Source: Liquidambar formosana
Taxonomy: Eukaryota > Streptophyta > Magnoliopsida > Saxifragales > Altingiaceae
DNA: 64,000 bases
NCBI GenBank assembly: GCA_039720395.1
Contig: JBBPBK010000052.1
Coordinates: forward strand, 248,001-312,000
Direction of reading: 5' to 3'
Below the pieces are notes generated by a model that had not been told where the DNA came from, made no database searches, and worked only from the letters and a program-made list of their open reading frames with translations. Shown one piece after another: positions 48,305 through 59,100 of the stretch. The position numbers and the translations under genes are program-made. Numbering within the stretch: position 1 is the first letter of the stretch; each line of letters begins with the position of its first letter.

Positions 48305-49204
48305 TGTGTGTGTGTGGTGTGTTTCCAACTAGGTCCATAAGAAATCTAATTTTCCGTTCAGCATCAATGTATAAGTGTATAACAAAGTGAGAGTTCCTAT
48401 GACTGAAGAGTCTCCTCTTCAAAATTTATATACTTTGCACATTACTTGAAGGCCAGAAGCATAAGAAATTTGAAACAAAAAACCAACTAAATAGAACTAT
48501 AAATTTTTAGAATAACACAAAACAAATCCTACTTGCAAGTTAGAGAAATTCCTAACTCTTCTTTATGAAAACAAAAATAAAATCCTTAAGCATTAAGGCC
48601 ACTTCTTCATAACATCAAGTTATTACTAAATGATAAATTCAAAATCTTTTCAAAAAATATATATAAATATTAAAAGGAAAAAAAAAAAACCTCCCATTAT
48701 AAAATTAGAATGAAGAATCACCAACTTGCCTGAGTTAGTGTAGTGGCATCAGCGATAACAAAGGGAACATTCACAAAACGCGCCAAGGTCTTGGCAAGTA
48801 ATGTCTTCCCTGTCCTTGAAACAAAGTCAAAATTTACAAGTGAAACCAGTGACTAAGAATATATAATTATAAACAAGAAAAGAATGTAAATATAATTTTT
48901 TTCTGTTCATTCACAACTTTATTTCCAATAACTATGAAAGAGAAATTATAGTTATTGTACTAGAAAACAAGATAATAATAATCAAACTGAAATCGTTAAA
49001 TAAGTTGAAATTCTAAACATATTTTTTTGATATGCAAATTCTAAACATATCCAAACCAGACCAGCCTTTACGCCAGATATTTGCAAGATTGCCACTACTA
49101 TAACCTTTTTAATTTTCTTTTTTTTTCTTTTTTTCTTTTTTTTTGGGGGGGGGGGGTAGTGGAGGGATTAAGAGAGAAAGCAAAGGGGGAGAGAGAGAAG
49201 AGAG

Positions 49205-49236
<32 letters not shown>

Positions 49237-51482
49237 CACTTGACACAAGGACATCAGAAAAATTTCAGTAATCTCACTGAAAGAACCATTTTGCTGTTTT
49301 AAGACAATGTTGGAAATGTAGTTAGAATTAATATTTACAGCTATACAGCCTATACTTCAACATCCAGGTAGAGTGAAATATATATATATATATATATATA
49401 TAATATAAAAAAACAGAGTGAAATATAAAAATACAAAACAACAATTCCAGGTAAAGAAAAAAATTAGATTACCTGAGCCTGTAGGTCCCATTAAAAGAAT
49501 GTTACTTTTCTCGAGTTCCACTGAATCATTATCCATGGCATCTGCCTTGCCATTGCCTGAATCTCCTGCAGGCCTGACTTTCCAAGTTGCAGTAACAAAT
49601 GCTATAAGTGGATATATAACAAAAACATGTACCTAAGCTACACATACAAACACACAAAAATGGATCATACTAGCCTATGCAACAGAACAACCTCTCCCCT
49701 CAGTGGGACCTAAAAAAAAAAAATTGGAGACGAAAAATAAAGAAACCACCCACACTCACCATTCTATGCCTAATGATCCACTGACATCCCTCCTCCACTC
49801 TGCTTGAGGAGGTGAAGGGATTCCCATAAGGCTCCACACACTCCAAACTAATAGATGGCCTCTCAGGCAATGATAAGATAGGTGCTAGTGTAGCCTAATT
49901 CTCAGCTTAGTTATTATGTGCATCCATGTCATAGAGACACGAATAATGCTATGTACCCCAACTATTCCAAACCTGAACTGCCCCAACTCTCTTGTATAGG
50001 GATGGGGCAGTTGGGGCTTGGAAAAGTAGGGGCACGTAGCATCTTCCGAGAGGCATGCAAGCCAGACATCCTCAAGGTAGTATCCACCATTTCATCCCTC
50101 CAACTAATTTTATCTTCATGAACCTAAGCCTAACTAAATTAAATGACTGCCCATCCAATGAAAAAGAAAAAGAAAAAGAAATTACATGAGAAATAATCCA
50201 TAATAAACATCAGAATAGCCATGATCGTTAAGTGGGTCCAATTCTGGCCCATAGAATCTCCAGGGGAGACCTATCACAAAATAGGATCTACCATGAGTAG
50301 CAAATGCATTTTTTTTTAACAAATCTAATGATTCAACTTGTTGGACTCAAAACATAAAATTCTACCAAATACTTTTTCTTCCCAAAAGACATACATTGAA
50401 AAGAAAGAAAAGAAAGTACATTTAAGATGAAGGTTTCGAGCTAACCATTTTTGTGATTCGTGATAGATCCTCTTGTAGTGATTATAAACTGCCACCGAGA
50501 GAACCTGTTTTTGAGACATAAAATTAGGCATACCATATAAAAGGTAACTTCTATATGCAAACATATATTAACATCAAAACAATAGGTTAAATCGGTGGAA
50601 ATCAATCATCCAAGATTTATACAAGAATGACTCCTATAAATGATACTAAATTCTCAAAATAAAGCCATAATACCATATTCTACTTCAAAAAAGGTCGCAA
50701 CTTGTATGAAAAGTAATAATAATTCTTTTTCTAATATCCTAAGGGATATATATTCAGCTTGGCCTAGTGGTAACTTGTTATCACAATGGCGCAAATGGCG
50801 TGGATTCAAATTTGCCTGTTGGCTAAGAAAAAGGAAATACATAAAATGCAGCTCCTAAAAAAAAAAAGAGAAGTATATGCATATATGTGTGTGCAGTAGC
50901 AATTTAAGCCATTTTCATTATTTCTGACAACTTCTAGGAGTAACTAAAATACAAATTCAATCTCAAAATCACCTTCTTGGCTCTCTGCTGTCCAATTACA
51001 AACTTGTCAAGCCCTTCACATATCTCCTTCGGCGTGGGGAAATCGTTCCCCATATTCGATCCTCCCCAACACCCATCTCTCGAATTCGACCCAAACCCGC
51101 CAGCCCCTCCCGACCCCCCACCCCGAACCAAATTTGCACTCGAATTCGAACCCGAAGCCGCAGAACGAACCGCAATCCCATCCCCCGGAGGCTGCCACAC
51201 CTCCGGGGGATCCCCATAAGAACTTCTCAACACATCACACACGGAATAACTCGGCCTAGCAAGACCCTTATTGACGAATTCGCCACGGAGCGACACGGGT
51301 TTGAAGGAGGTGAAGTGGTAAGGGGTTTGTGTGAAGAACTCGTCCCATTTGGATTTGTGGGTGGTGTAGTGGGAATTGGGCATGCGACCCGCGTGCATAT
51401 GGTTGAGGAAGAAGAGCTTGAACTGGGAAATTGAGAGGGAAAACGCTTCTCTGGAGGGTCTTGACCTTAGTGCGGCAGCCAT
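38809..51482 (-). CDS. CLPX: Mitochondrial ClpX, ATP-binding subunit of the ClpXP protease
   Basis: AAA+ unfoldase that threads proteins into ClpP in the mitochondrial matrix. Fifteen exons: 50973-51482, 50446-50504, 49473-49573, 48730-48809, 46914-46964, 45693-45767, 45061-45138, 43800-43856, 40800-40870, 40604-40703, 40365-40469, 39893-39955, 39542-39664, 38980-39135, 38809-38880; 566 aa. The N-terminus is Arg/Ser-rich like a mitochondrial presequence. No Cys4 zinc-binding domain is visible: exon 1 has only three scattered cysteines. Walker A GPTGSGKT is at about 219-226, the GYVG pore loop near 252, Walker B IVYIDEVD near 280-287, the RKH loop near 328, the ClpP-contacting IGF loop near 367, EFVGR ending at 412 and sensor-2 GAR near 472. 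All key residues are present. Intron 4 (46965-48729) is GC-AG; the rest are GT-AG. Introns hold a Helitron, a LINE tail, SINEs and a TRIM. Confidence 0.97.
40318..40347 (+). repeat. Poly-T run in ClpX intron 11
   Basis: About 29 T residues only about 20 bp from the splice donor of exon 11. On the gene strand it is poly-A. Confidence 0.85.
40924..43685. mobile_element. Non-autonomous Helitron in ClpX intron 8
   Basis: The element starts TCTATACTACCTATAAAA and ends ATGTGCAATAACTAG, between a host A (40923) and T (43686), matching Helitron insertion between A and T with 5' TC and 3' CTRR. A small hairpin GTGC-AAC-GCAC lies about 11 bp before the 3' CTAG end, as expected. It is 2762 bp with no RepHel protein. 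The interior has three copies of a roughly 70-bp segment containing GCATATATAGGAAATA (near 41020, 41090 and 41810) and two copies of a segment with AGGAATTCTAAGGAAAC (near 41185 and 41905), so part of it was duplicated internally. Non-autonomous Helitrons often carry captured gene pieces; the stretch 41230-41650 and the TTCTCTGGTAAGTTTTG at 42037 could be such pieces, which is inference. Confidence 0.85.
42066..42110 (+). repeat. TA microsatellite inside the Helitron
   Basis: About 21 TA repeats, likely length-variable between individuals. Confidence 0.85.
44450..44665 (-). mobile_element. tRNA-derived SINE in ClpX intron 7
   Basis: On the minus strand it starts with CCTTGTGGCCTGGTGGTATC (A box), followed by GGTCTTGGGTTAGAGTC (B box) and a body ending in poly-A (T run at 44452-44460). 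It has the same orientation as ClpX. It is a different family from the NUP54 intron SINE. Confidence 0.65.
45215..45625 (+). mobile_element. 5'-truncated L1-type LINE tail, antisense in ClpX intron 6
   Basis: The plus strand encodes a zf-RVT end: [18 protein letters not shown] followed by [16 protein letters not shown], then a 3' UTR with CTTGTATATGCCTTATGTAC and TTTACTTCATCC plus a poly-A tail. The same 3' end occurs in reverse at 58285-58560, so two copies of one L1 family are present. It is inactive by truncation. Confidence 0.8.
46328..46363 (+). repeat. TA microsatellite in ClpX intron 5
   Basis: About 17 TA repeats. Confidence 0.85.
47240..47584 (+). mobile_element. TRIM/SMART-like miniature LTR retrotransposon in ClpX intron 4
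   Basis: A primer-binding-site match to initiator tRNA-Met (TGGTATCAAAG) starts at 47365, directly after a sequence ending AACTTAACA. A polypurine tract GGAAGGGGGAG at 47461-47471 is followed at 47472 by TGTTGAAAAAATACCACAT, a typical plant LTR start. The right repeat runs to 47584 (ends CCTAACA, 113 bp) and the left repeat shares CTGTTTGGGCC and AGGTTGGAAAC-type text, but its start (near 47240) is blurred. The interior is only about 108 bp and codes for nothing. These parts together define a TRIM. Confidence 0.65.
47599..47650 (+). repeat. GA microsatellite in ClpX intron 4
   Basis: GA repeat of about 14 units right of the TRIM. Confidence 0.8.
47930..48170 (-). mobile_element. tRNA-derived SINE with poly-A tail in ClpX intron 4
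   Basis: On the minus strand it starts CCTTGGATAGCCCAATTGGTA (A box TAGCCCAATTGG), then GGTCACGGGTTCAATTCCC (well preserved B box), and ends in a long A tail (T run on plus, 47930-47954). The B box is close to consensus, so this may be a fairly young copy. Confidence 0.75.
48260..48318 (+). repeat. TG/GA compound microsatellite
   Basis: TG repeat, then GA repeat, then TG repeat, in ClpX intron 4. Confidence 0.85.
50752..50868 (+). mobile_element. SINE-like copy in ClpX intron 1
   Basis: Plus-strand text CAGCTTGGCCTAGTGGTAAC (A box) and GGCGTGGATTCAAATTTG (B box), ending in a short A run near 50868. It is opposite in orientation to ClpX. Confidence 0.6.
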
Positions 51483-53143
51483 GGGGTGTGAGAGGATTTT
51501 CCCCCCGGAAAGTGAAGGAAAATTTTAGGCGTAAGAACAGAAACTGAGAGATGGGTTTGGAGGAAACGAGGTGAATTGAAATGGATTTGTCTCAGGTTTG
51601 CGAAATTGTCACCTATACCTACAGGCTACACAATTGAAATGGAAGAAGAAGACGAATAAAAGGGATATACAATACAGAGTTTAAAGGAAGAGAAAAGAGT
51701 ATGAAAGCGGACAACGGAGTGTACATCTGGGCCATCGAGAATATCTAGTTGCAATTAAGAGCCGAGACGCGACGACGTTTAGTTGGCCTAAAAGCGTTAT
51801 TACTAATGACGCTTTCAAGTTGGATGCCACCCAATTTGTGTGGGTACAACCGTACAAGTGTTACGGTTCTTATGGAATCCTTTCGACAAATTTACCAAGT
51901 TTGATGATTCTAACATCTAATTGACCAAATTCTATCTGCTGTTTGGGAACTTTAAAAATTAGATAAGAACGGATCCAGAAGAGAGATATTTTATGAATTC
52001 TTAAAATTGATCTTGTAACATCAACTATGATAATAACTCTTACTTTTTTTAAGCTATCTTATTCAAGACTATGGATTTGCGCTTTCAATATATAAAATAT
52101 ACTATAATTCTTTTGTTCTCTTTTGGGCAACCAAAACGGCCCTAACTAAAAACTGCCATCCATAACCAAAATCAAATTTTATTTTTTACCAAAATCTAAT
52201 CTAGATCAACAGATTTCTATCTAAAATTCAAATGTATCTTTTGATAACAAGAAAACCCTTCGCGCAAATTCCAGTCCCATATAAAATTCCACAACTCATA
52301 TGGATCAAGTAAATCCAAAACTCAAGACCTCTTCTTCCTGAAACAATATCCTTTACCAACTGAGCTACCCTTTGGAGTTGAAGTTCAAAACTTCGAATAT
52401 TGACTTGCAAAGGAAGCTCAAAACATGACAATGGGTTTCGTGACCAATACCTGACACAACATAGGCAAAGGCTCCTCTGGTTGAGCTGATTTTTGGGCAT
52501 TTGATTTGAGAAATATTCCTACCATATATACTTTTCTGAACTTTTTAAAATAACTAACATCGAAAAATCAAATTATCATGTTGGATCTTAATTGGCTGGA
52601 ACCTATTTGTCAATTGCTCAAACCTTTTATTTGTATTAGCACTCTACATATAGAAAGATATATTAGTTGTAAATGTCAAGCACATATTCAAAATTTTGCC
52701 TTTCAGAAGATCAATTGTTTGGGTTCTCAAGAAAAAATGAACACCCTCCTAAAGAATGAAGAAAGGGGACAAGGCGGCCACAAACGGGGGTGTGGGGCAT
52801 AAGCAAATGAAAATGTGTCTTGAATGATTTTTGAAGCATAAACTAGCTTGCATTTTCCTTCCTATTCGTAGTATTAAAATGAAATAGTTCTTTCTGTACA
52901 ACACAGCAGCAAAGGTTTACATGTAGGGCCCTAATGATAAACAAACACTATTTTAGTACAATGCAGCATAGGAAACTAACAATTAGGCCTTTCTAAAATA
53001 AACACACTACAATTGGCTGAAGAATTCAATCTTCATCTACTACAATAAAATTGCAGATGACCAGAAACATTAAATACTAAACAAAATGTCAAAAATGTAC
53101 AACAAATTGAGCGCAACTACTTCCTATTACGGTCGTGGACTTG
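51483..53143. other. ClpX promoter side and demethylase 3' flank
   Basis: The 1.66 kb between the ClpX start and the last demethylase exon. A SINE remnant lies at 52235-52385. The part left of 53144 is probably demethylase 3' UTR. Open frames here show no family resemblance. Confidence 0.5.
52235..52385 (-). mobile_element. tRNA-derived SINE remnant
   Basis: Minus strand CAAAGGGTAGCTCAGTTGGT (A box) followed by GAGGTCTTGAGTTTTGG (degenerate B box) and a body to about 52235. Confidence 0.55.
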
Positions 53144-56100
53144 CTAATGTGCATCTTCAATTACACTTTCCGGTACTAGGCTGGTTGCCTCCTGGTTGTC
53201 TCCGTTTTCCGAACTGCAAAGTGGCAAAAACATTACAAGCCACTAAAATACATAAAGAAATAAGTAAAAATTCTGAAGACATTATAGTATCTATATATTT
53301 GAAACAAAGCCGCAACAAACTTTACAGTGTAGCATTGCACCAGCATTCACACACACATAAAATTTTAGATGCCCTTAATGACTACCAATAGCCTTAAACT
53401 CTAATGGTATCCATATTGTGCCCCCAATGGGGGAGACTGTGAATTGGAAGTCCCACAAGGTTCTTTCAACCAGGCTGATGCTGGTAGCATTCTTGCGCTA
53501 GAGCCCCAAGCATCCAATATCCAGTGTTTCAAAACCTCTAAATTAACCAATAATGAGATAAGTCATTAATATTATAATTTATAAACACTTCCAGTTTGCC
53601 ATATACAGCGACTAGTGCCAAAAAAAAAAAAAAAAATGAAAAAAAAAAAAAAAAAAGAATGAAAAAAGATTCAGTAAATTACCAGGCCTCCTCATGCATG
53701 TCGATAAGGAGAATATTCTCCAAAGTAGATTTAGATTCATGCTTCTCTACCACTGTCATATTACCAGTCAGATGAATCTTCTAATTGGAGCCCTGGGAAT
53801 GTTCCCTTGAATGAACTAAGTTTATGTTAATTTTAACCAGTGAACCTTGAAATGCCTTTCTTGTCATCATATATTGGTTAGACGTTAGTAACTATCTGGA
53901 TTTTCATTACTTCACGCTTGATTATAAGACTAATGCTTTCCCTTATTATTATTATTATTTTTTTTTTTTGTGAAATGCTTTCCCTTATTTTACTTCATGC
54001 AATGAATGCTTCATTTCCTAAGAAACCTCAAAGTGACTCAATTTAATTATCCATCCAGAAAAGTCCTAACCAATATGCATATTTTATTCAACCTGGATGA
54101 ATTCCTTAGTGATGAATCACATCGAGTAAACAAGTGACACAGTTACGGCTATCAAAAGATATAGCCTTAGCTTGCAACCTTATGTCATGTGTAGTCTTCT
54201 TAAAAGGACATCCCCCAATTATATTGACATCCAAAAACACACGGCCATACAAAAGTGAAATAAAAATCATATGTTAGCAGCAGGAGAGAAGCCTGGGTAA
54301 AATTGATCTTACTCAAGTTTCGACAGCATATTTTCAACTTCACTTACAGCACCACTTACAGCATATAGCGCCATCTTCTTCACCTATAAACACAGAATTT
54401 TTTGGAGTGTAAGAAGTATCTCTAAATATGCACCTTCTTGCCTCATCTGCACAGCACTACCAAGTACCTACTACGACTCTAAAAGATAATTACACAGTAG
54501 AAATATCACATATTTTTTATGTAGAAAGATATTTTTATTATTAAAATTTAAAAAAAAATGGAAAGGAAAGAGATGTACAAACAAAAAGAAGATATCACCT
54601 CAAATTGAACTAGAGAAGGATAACTAGAAAAGTACATCAAGTCATCAAAAAGAAAAAAATAGATTTAAAAAAAAATACATGCATGTATATATATATATAT
54701 ATATGTATATATATTATTATTAATAATAATAAAAATTGACATATTTGACTCATCATTTGCTAGATGAAATCCAGAAAACCAGTGCCAAGTTTTAACCCCA
54801 ATGCCTGATAACGAGTGACATTTTACCGACGTCTATGTAACATAGGTTGGATAAAAGATAAACTTTTCCATATCAAAAAATAAAAATAAAAGATAAACTT
54901 ATTCCACAAAAAGCTATATTTTTAACATGCCAGGTTAACTATATTAAATAGCAAATTATATGATCACATGGCCAATACAGCTACCTCTATACTTTAAAAA
55001 TAACTGATGTTCTCTACACACCATGAGGATCAAATAACTAAAGGTGCAAAATATTAAGTTACAATGCACGAAAAATGTTCAAAAAACATGTACCTCCAAT
55101 TTATCTTCCTTGGCTCTATGGTTCTTTGGAAGCAAACGGAACTCCTCTGTCAACCGAATGCATTCTTGAACATTTTCAGGGGATACAAAGTCAAGGGCCA
55201 CTTTAATGCATGACTGAAAAGAACAAGATAACGTTACACCAATTACTAAATAGATTGCAAACAGGAGAGGATCATTGAGAATAAATTGAAATGAAGTATA
55301 AATAAATAAAGATAGGTGGGCTAACGGGTCATAAACATTTGTAGCCCTCACTTTTTTGTCCCACAAAGGAAAAGAGGATCATTGGTTTTGGTTCACACTC
55401 TTAATTACTCTAGGTAGATCCAATCTGTCCATCCAGGTTTCTTCCATTAATAACAAACCATGATAATAGTGCAGACAGTTAACAGAGGAATATCTGAAAT
55501 AGACAACTAATAAATATTAATCCCATTCAGTAATGGTTTCACTATAACTGCCTGTCTGGCTTTGTTCCTTATCTACAGGAGAATGCTTCATCATATAGCC
55601 AGGAAAAAATTTGGTTCCTCCTGGTCCCCTAGACCTTATTGATATTCCTTAACCTTTTTAATCTCATCTGTATCTTCTCTCTCTACGTCACCTTCAGAAT
55701 TCCTGGACCTCTTTCCTTATTAGTACCAAGAATTCATGGATATTGAGTACACAATCCTTTCTAATGATGTTTGTCTTCAGCAGAATTGCACAACCAAAGG
55801 GGCCCCAAAAAAAACCATCTCACCTGTCTATTTCTCACTTGATGCGGACATCCCGCTGGAATGAAAACAGCCTCTCCAAGGTGTTGCTCAAATGTCCAAG
55901 GTTCAACATCTGAAAACAGTCAATAGTTACACATCAATTTATGCATTTTTGTGTTTAAAGAATGACTTAGACAGCTAATTTCTTACTGAACTCCTCCTTT
56001 AGTTTCTTTTTATGGCCCTCGTTCAAATAAAGGGTCTGGTCGTGAATAGGATGAATAACCTGAAGCAAGTTCACTACATCAAGTTAGAAATTCTGAAATT

Positions 56101-59100
56101 AAACTCAAAATAGATGCTTGTCAACATTGGTAGGCAACGATACACACAGAAATCACAGGAAGATTATTGATGTGGCGAAATTCTTTCTGATGCCTCTGCA
56201 AAAACTCCATTAATTTGGGTACATCCTGCCTACGAAAAATGTCCCAAACAGCACCTCCGTATACAACCTCTGAACTGTCATTGTTTTGAAGAGAATCTGT
56301 AGCTGAATTTGGATCCACTTTCACTGACTCTGAATCGTTAACTCCACTGTCTGAAAATGTTGCCACAAATGAATCTTCCCCATTGACAAACTTCATTTCT
56401 TCTGTTACATTAGAAGGAAAAAGATGTTCTTGATTGTGAGAATCTCTTTCAGTCAATTCATTCTGATCAGCAAGTCCATTAGAAGAACAAAAACTTTTAG
56501 TTGTAGGACAATTGGGGCCTGCATCAATCCCGTTCGGCAATGAAAACTTACTCTCAGCAACATCCCCACATTTGGCAGGACAGTTTGGACTAGCCATCCT
56601 CTCATCTGTTAAAGATAAATTCTTTTCGACAACGTCCCTGCTTTTGGAAAAACAGTTAAGGTCCCCATCCATCTCACCTGTGTCAGGCTCTGGACTATCT
56701 GAAACGCTATTGACAAACTTCATTTCTTCTGTTATATTAGAAGAAAAAAAACATTCTTTATTGCAAGAATCTCTTTCAGTCGATTCATTCTGAGCATCAA
56801 GTCCATAAGAAGAACAAAAAATTTTAGCTGTAGGACAATTGGGGTCTGCCTCAATCCCATTTGGCAATGAAAACTTACTCTCAGCAACATCCCCACATGT
56901 TGCAGGACAGTTTGGACCAGCCACCCTCTCGTCTGTTAAAGATAAATTATTTTCACCAACGTCCCCGCTTTTGCAAAAACAGTAAAGGTCTGCATCCATC
57001 TCACCTCTTTCAGGCTCTGGACTATCTGAAAACGTCACCTCCGAAACATCTTTCCCATTTATAAGCTTACTTGTCTCTGTTAAACTAGAATGTTGAGCAT
57101 CCGGTTTATCTTCCTTTACATTTAGCCCTTCTATTAAGAAAGAGTCACTCTTAATAGTATCTTCCTTTTCTGAATATTCAAGCCCTATGGTTTTATCTTT
57201 ACAATGTATGTTTGGTGGTTTTCTTTCAAACATACCATGTGCTCCTTCTTCAATCACTTGCAAATCTTCAGTTTCATGTTTCTTCTGCAATTTTTTTATC
57301 ATTTTACGTTGCCATGGAGGAATTTTCACTTTGGCTGCATGTGTCAGTACATTGACCTAAAACATGAATCAACGTGAAATCATTACTCTGAAGTAGCAGA
57401 AAAATGGCTTAAGAGTAAAGGTAATGGAAATCATATCAGGGAGGAAAAGATTCTAATTATAGTTGACAACCAAAACAATGTGATACACAGAATTAGCAGA
57501 ATGTTCGGCCGAAATTAGAAAAGCTTTTAACAGAATTCTTATACAAGAAGCATTTTGGAACAACCTATTAGGTGTCCTATGAAAATTATTAATTGCAGTA
57601 TTCCACAGATGAAGAAAGTGAGGTGAAAGAGTCAAAGATATGCAAGCAAGTTGCCGACTTGATTACAAATAATCAACTAGAATTTCAATGCAAGTCCAGT
57701 AAGCATACTATTAAGGAAAATTCCACTTGTCCCAAATTCAACATCCCAAATGATGTGGCAACATAAAAACCTACAAATTTGAGTTTTGAAATTTAAATTT
57801 GAACAGTGAGCCAAGAATATATCCTATACAAAGATGCCACCTCATTTGGGATATTGAATTTGGGAAGATGATTTGGTCATTTGGGACACATAGCATTACT
57901 CTAATATAAAACTACTGTAGCATATCTAAATAAGACTAAATGCAGAGAAGACATAAGGCTGTAACACAAGTATTGGATCCTGTAAATACCCGGACAACAG
58001 CACAGCAGCACCTAATTTCCAGCTCCCCCTAACCACTCCCTCTCCCCACCCCCCCTGCGCGCAGGTGGCGCCCATGAAGACAACATGAAAAACACCATCA
58101 CTAAACCATAAATTACAACATATAAATAAAATTATTAAAAATGCAGTAATGTTTTTGAAATAAAATTTGGAAAACACTGACGGCAGCTGCTAATTGACTA
58201 GGCATGCTCAAGAAGTTTGCCACTCGTGTACAGATCATCTTTTGGGGAAAAGAAAAAAATTTCCAGCCTCTATAGTTTTTTATATAGTTTTTTTTTGTGT
58301 TTTTTTTTTTTTTTTTTGATGAAGTAAAGATGTATATTAATGAAGAAAGGGTTTAACCCTCGTACATAAGGCATATACAAGTGTTAAGAATGACCTCCCT
58401 ATACCAAAACCTAGGAGCCAACAAAAAGCAAAAACAAAAGGAGGGAAACATGCTTCCACCACTCCCTACTAAAACTTTAGGGAGTCCATAAAAGGGGAAT
58501 ATTACATCCTCCCTTAACACTATAAAACCACCAAAAAATATATTTAACCAAAATTTTCTTTAATGCAAAATCTATGTGTGCACTTCATACCATCTAAGTC
58601 TGATCAAAAGATATTAGTTGCATTTTAGAACCTTGTTTTATAAGGTGCAGAAGAACAATTTAATGAAGCAACGAGGAAGATTGTGAAAAATAAGTCTTGA
58701 ACAATAAAACTTGAGAACAAGATTTTTAAGAACTAAAGTATACCGCATCAGAAATGTCACAATGTAGTTTTGTCACTGAATCACCTCTACCAAGCTCTTC
58801 CAAAGATCCATAAGCAATGTATGTTTTGGGTCCCAAGTCTGGCTTCAAAACAACAGGGAGCTTTGTAGCAAGATTCAAAAGACCAGCTTTTGGATGCGTA
58901 TAATCACTGTAGGGGAGCATCGCAATAAATTCAGCACCATGCCTTGGCAAACACTCTTCAAACGAATTTGCCGCAGGCCAATCCTTCAGCTTCAACATCT
59001 CTGGCCACCAACTCTTATGCTTACGACCCTCTAAGTAGCCCTTGAAAAAATGAAATATATTAATGTCAACCTGCAGCACAAAGAGAAATTAAATACTTAG

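Noticed and set aside
48720..48730. GT donor a few bases downstream of ClpX exon 4 in place of GC
   Set aside because: It needs a shifted acceptor and changes the conserved Gly of the pore loop to Arg.
56512..57064. Plus-strand frames opposite the large demethylase exon
   Set aside because: They are shadows of the real exon; the duplication there explains their similarity to each other.
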